From assembly GCA_963777895.1 (NCBI GenBank), contig CAVZSF010000005.1, positions 992,001-1,056,000 on the forward strand: a stretch of 64,000 nucleotides of DNA, given 5' to 3'. Numbering within the stretch: the first letter of the stretch is position 1; each line of letters opens with the position of its first letter. The DNA comes from UBA2241 sp963777895 (lineage in GTDB: Bacteria > Actinomycetota > Thermoleophilia > UBA2241). Below, one piece after another: positions 61,645-64,000 of the stretch. Under the pieces are notes generated by a model, which saw nothing but the letters and a program-made list of their open reading frames with translations, was not told the DNA's origin and did no database searches. The translations under genes and the position numbers were made by a program.

Positions 61645-62571
61645 TCAGATGCCGGCGAGGCCGGCGAGGCGGTCGGCGGCGGCGGCGGTGCGCTCACGCA
61701 GCAGGAGCGGCGCGAGCCAGCGCTCCGGGATCGCCGCCGCCCCGTACAGCGCACCGGCAAGGGCGCCGGTGATCGCTCCGACCGTGTCGGCGTCGTCGCC
61801 CATGTTCACGACCAGGCAGAGCGCGTCCTCGAAGCTCGCGCTGCGCAGCACCGCCCACAGCGCGAGCTTGAGGCTGTCGACGACGAAGGCGGCCCCGTGG
61901 AGCTCCTCGGGCTCCGCCACGGCGGCTTCGCGGAGCGCGGTGCTGACGCGGCTGTCCTCGTCGTCGAACGCGACGGCGACCTCCGGCAATGCCGCTCGCA
62001 GGCGGTCCTCGGCAGCCGCGGCGACGAGGTCGTTGAAGGCGGCGCATGCCCAGCCGGCGAGCTGGTCGAAGTGCGTCAGCATGGACTCCCGCAGGGAGGC
62101 GCGGCGGCGCTCCTCGGCGTCCCTGATGTATGCGAGCGCAAGCGGGGCACAGCGCATGAGGCTGCCGTTGCCCGCGACGGGATGACCCAGGATCTCGTAG
62201 GCGCGCCGCGATGCGAGGTCCCAGGGCGTCCCCGCCTTATAGCTCAGCATCACGGCGCGCACCGTGAGGCTGACGTCCTTGGGCCGCCCGTCGAACCACG
62301 CCAGGTAGCGCGCCATGACGTCCTCGGGCTCGTGACGCCCGAGCTCGCCGACGCTCTCCGCCAGGGCGAGCATCATGTCGGTCGCGTCCGTCGTCTCACC
62401 GGGGGCGACGTTGTGACAGCCCCCGCCGACCATCTCGTTGAGGTAGCCATAGCGCTCGACGATCTGGTCGGCGGTGAGGAACTCGGCGGGCGCGCCCAGG
62501 GCGTCGCCGACGGCGACGCCGAGCAGCGCGCCCCGGAAGCGGTCGCGCAGGTCGATGCCCTCGTGCTTCAT
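61645..62571 (-). CDS. ADP-ribosylglycohydrolase family protein
   Basis: A 308-residue all-helical DraG/ARH-type hydrolase, which removes ADP-ribose from proteins or small molecules using two Mg2+ ions. GALLGVAVGDALGAPAEF, TDATDMMLALAES (usually TDDT), NGSLMRCAPLALA and the metal motif NMGDDADTVGAITGALAG are visible. The Asp-to-Ala change in the first metal motif (TDAT) could weaken activity. It starts ten bases after the M20 peptidase stop, so the two are an operon. A gap of about 210 bases follows before the RND start. Confidence 0.85.
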   Translation of the reverse strand: MKHEGIDLRDRFRGALLGVAVGDALGAPAEFLTADQIVERYGYLNEMVGGGCHNVAPGETTDATDMMLALAESVGELGRHEPEDVMARYLAWFDGRPKDVSLTVRAVMLSYKAGTPWDLASRRAYEILGHPVAGNGSLMRCAPLALAYIRDAEERRRASLRESMLTHFDQLAGWACAAFNDLVAAAAEDRLRAALPEVAVAFDDEDSRVSTALREAAVAEPEELHGAAFVVDSLKLALWAVLRSASFEDALCLVVNMGDDADTVGAITGALAGALYGAAAIPERWLAPLLLRERTAAAADRLAGLAGI

Positions 62572-62581
62572 CTCGCCGTCC

Positions 62582-63947
62582 TCACGCGAGCAGGTCGCGG
62601 ACGAGGCGTTCGAAGAAGAGCGCCTGATAGGTGACGTCCTCGACGGAGATGCGCTCGTCCGGCGAGTGGTCGCGGCCGCCCTCCATCGCAGGGTAGCTCT
62701 CGGCCGGGAACGGGGCGAAGCCGTAAGCGACGCAGTCGGGGAACGTGTCGCGCACCCAGCGCGAGTCCGTGAAGCTCCCCGAGCACATCGGCGCGAGCTC
62801 GGCCTCCGGCACGTCGCGCCGCAGCACGCGTTCGATGCTGTCGCGCAGAGGGCTGGAGGGCGACGACTGGTTCGGCTCGGTCTTGTCGATCCACGCGAAC
62901 TCCCAGTCGATGCCGAGGGGATCTGAGGACGGACGCCACCAGCTCCTGTGTCTCCTCCGCCGTCATCTCCGGCGTGATGCGGCAGTCGACAGCGGCCTCC
63001 GCGTGCGTCGGGATGACGTTGACCACCGTTCCGGCCGACAGGATCGTCGGCGTGAAGGTGGCGCCATAGAGCGGCTCCACGAGCGCCGCCAGATCCAAAT
63101 CCAGGGCGCGCAGGTCGCGCGCCGCGACCCGCGCCGTCTGCGGGTCTTTCAGCCGGCTCGCGAGCTCTGCGTCGGGCACCACGGCGTCGATGAAGCGCTC
63201 CGTCGTCGGGGAGACCGCCGCCGGCGGATCGGCGAGACCCAGCGCCAGGACGGCCTTCGCCAGGTCGAGGACGGCGCTGTGTTCCTTCTCGGGTACGGAT
63301 CCGTGCCCGCCGTTGCCCCGCGTGCGGATCTGGAACTGCGCGAAGGCCTTCTCACCGATCGCCAGGAGGAACACCTTGCGCCCGTCGATCGGCAGCCACA
63401 GCCCGCCCATGCCCTCGTTGAGCAGGTAGTCACAGCGGATCACCGCCGGCCGGTGCTCGCACAGCCAGCGCACGCCGCAGTGATCGCCGACCTCCTCGTC
63501 GGCCGTCGCCAGGTACACGAGCTCGCCGGCGAAGTCGGCTCCCGAACGCGCCAGGCGGGCGACGGCGACCGCCTCGGCCGCGACCTGGTTCTTCATGTCG
63601 GTGGCGCCGCAGCCCCAGACGTAGCCGTCCTTCACGACACCGCCGAAGGGCGGCACGCTCCATTCGGCGGCGTCGGCCGGCACGACGTCGGTGTGTCCCA
63701 TGAGGACCAGCCTCGGCCCGGGCCGGGCGCCGGGCAGGCGAGCGGCCAGGTTCTGGCGGTCCGGCAGCTCGCCGAGCAGCTCGGACGCGACGCCGCTGGC
63801 CGCCAGGTAATCCTGGATCAGCTTCGCACAGGCGGTCTCGTGGCCTGGCGGATTGGTGGTGTCGACGCGCAGGAGGGCGGTGAAGAGATCGAGCACCTCA
63901 TGCTCGAGCGCCCCCCATTCCTGGTCGCTCAGCCCGTAGCGTGTCAC
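62582..63947 (-). CDS. M20 family peptidase/deacylase, one frameshift
   Basis: A zinc-dependent aminoacylase/carboxypeptidase of about 454 residues. Metal ligands are MGHTDVVPA, GCGATDMKNQ, ATADEEVGDHCG and NEGMG, with the dimerisation domain around TRGNGGHGSVPEKEHSA. The C-terminal part (RRDVPEAELAPMCSGSFTDS, then EGGRDHSPDERISVEDV with the last His) is in another frame after about 62920. Adding one C to the CCCC run (minus strand, 62919-62922) joins them. The GTG at 63947 is preferred to the ATG at 63965 because GGAGGAGG lies between. Confidence 0.8.
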
Positions 63948-64000
63948 GGACCGTACCTCCTCCACGGGATGGGCTCGGACTCATGATATCGCCTGAACCC

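Noticed and set aside
1..64000. CRISPR arrays, rRNA and tRNA genes
   Set aside because: No regularly spaced repeats, no rRNA-like conserved stretches and no cloverleaf with a CCA or T-loop GTTCGA context were convincingly seen by eye; a tRNAscan or Infernal run would settle it.

Overview
The window is 64 kb of high-GC, densely coded bacterial chromosome with many GTG and TTG starts, strong GGAGG ribosome sites and short divergent or convergent gene blocks. Families such as DUF6458, CGNR zinc-finger regulators, the ~50-residue 'hydrophobic protein' ending RWYRW, Ku next to topoisomerase IB, long-form HisG and ABC-F point to Actinomycetota. The 2-hydroxyacyl-CoA dehydratase proteins, 4Fe-4S aldo/keto reductase, hemerythrins and MttB-type methyltransferase suggest a deep-branching, at least partly anaerobic member (Thermoleophilia/Coriobacteriia grade). 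That placement is inference. No rRNA, tRNA, CRISPR array or intact insertion sequence was recognised.

Layout. 1-2.2 kb: two overlapping genes of a 2-hydroxyacyl-CoA dehydratase/activase system, cut by the window edge. 2.1-14.3 kb: housekeeping and accessory genes: cupins, a GyrI-like protein, a MutY lacking its Fe-S cysteines, an ABC-F ATPase, two hemerythrin-type proteins (one behind a perfect CsoR/CstR-like palindrome), a nucleotidyltransferase, a Tat-exported DUF362 lipoprotein, a membrane protein and a flavin reductase. 14.3-21.4 kb: an arsenic island. An acr3-arsR-redox-disulfide operon diverges from a metallophosphoesterase-arsP operon across a shared promoter/operator. Then come arsM, a second Cys-rich ArsR, an unusual 84-residue ferredoxin and a radical SAM/SPASM enzyme. 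A second arsM with its own promoter and a 58-residue Cys peptide sits at 40.5-41.6 kb. 21.4-44.7 kb: DUF429, ferritin-like protein, HisG, CGNR regulator, small-protein genes, a secreted metallopeptidase, asparaginase, aldo/keto reductase, an MntA-HepT toxin-antitoxin pair, a secreted beta-propeller-like protein, DUF169, DUF2779, a flavoprotein, topoisomerase IB, Ku, several tiny membrane proteins, and a DEDDh exonuclease-DinG helicase.

44.7-61.4 kb: two MerR-HTH/GAF regulators sharing an upstream repeat array, a saccharopine dehydrogenase-like protein, tandem MFS transporters, a clostripain-type peptidase, an IS1595-type zinc-ribbon fragment coupled to a TetR regulator, an MttB-family methyltransferase, an ABC exporter, and an RND exporter with a ferritin-like gene behind it. 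Nearly every gene from about 45.2 to 49.95 kb and from 52.5 to 59.5 kb is broken by frequent single-base indels while its codons remain conserved. This looks like unpolished long-read sequence rather than gene decay, so boundaries there are approximate. 61.6-64 kb: ADP-ribosylglycohydrolase and an M20 peptidase.

Best candidates for new biology are the arsenic-linked ferredoxin/radical SAM pair with the metallophosphoesterase, the GAF-regulator paralogs with their conserved AAGTC/AAGTT array, and the transposase-derived zinc-ribbon gene coupled to TetR.
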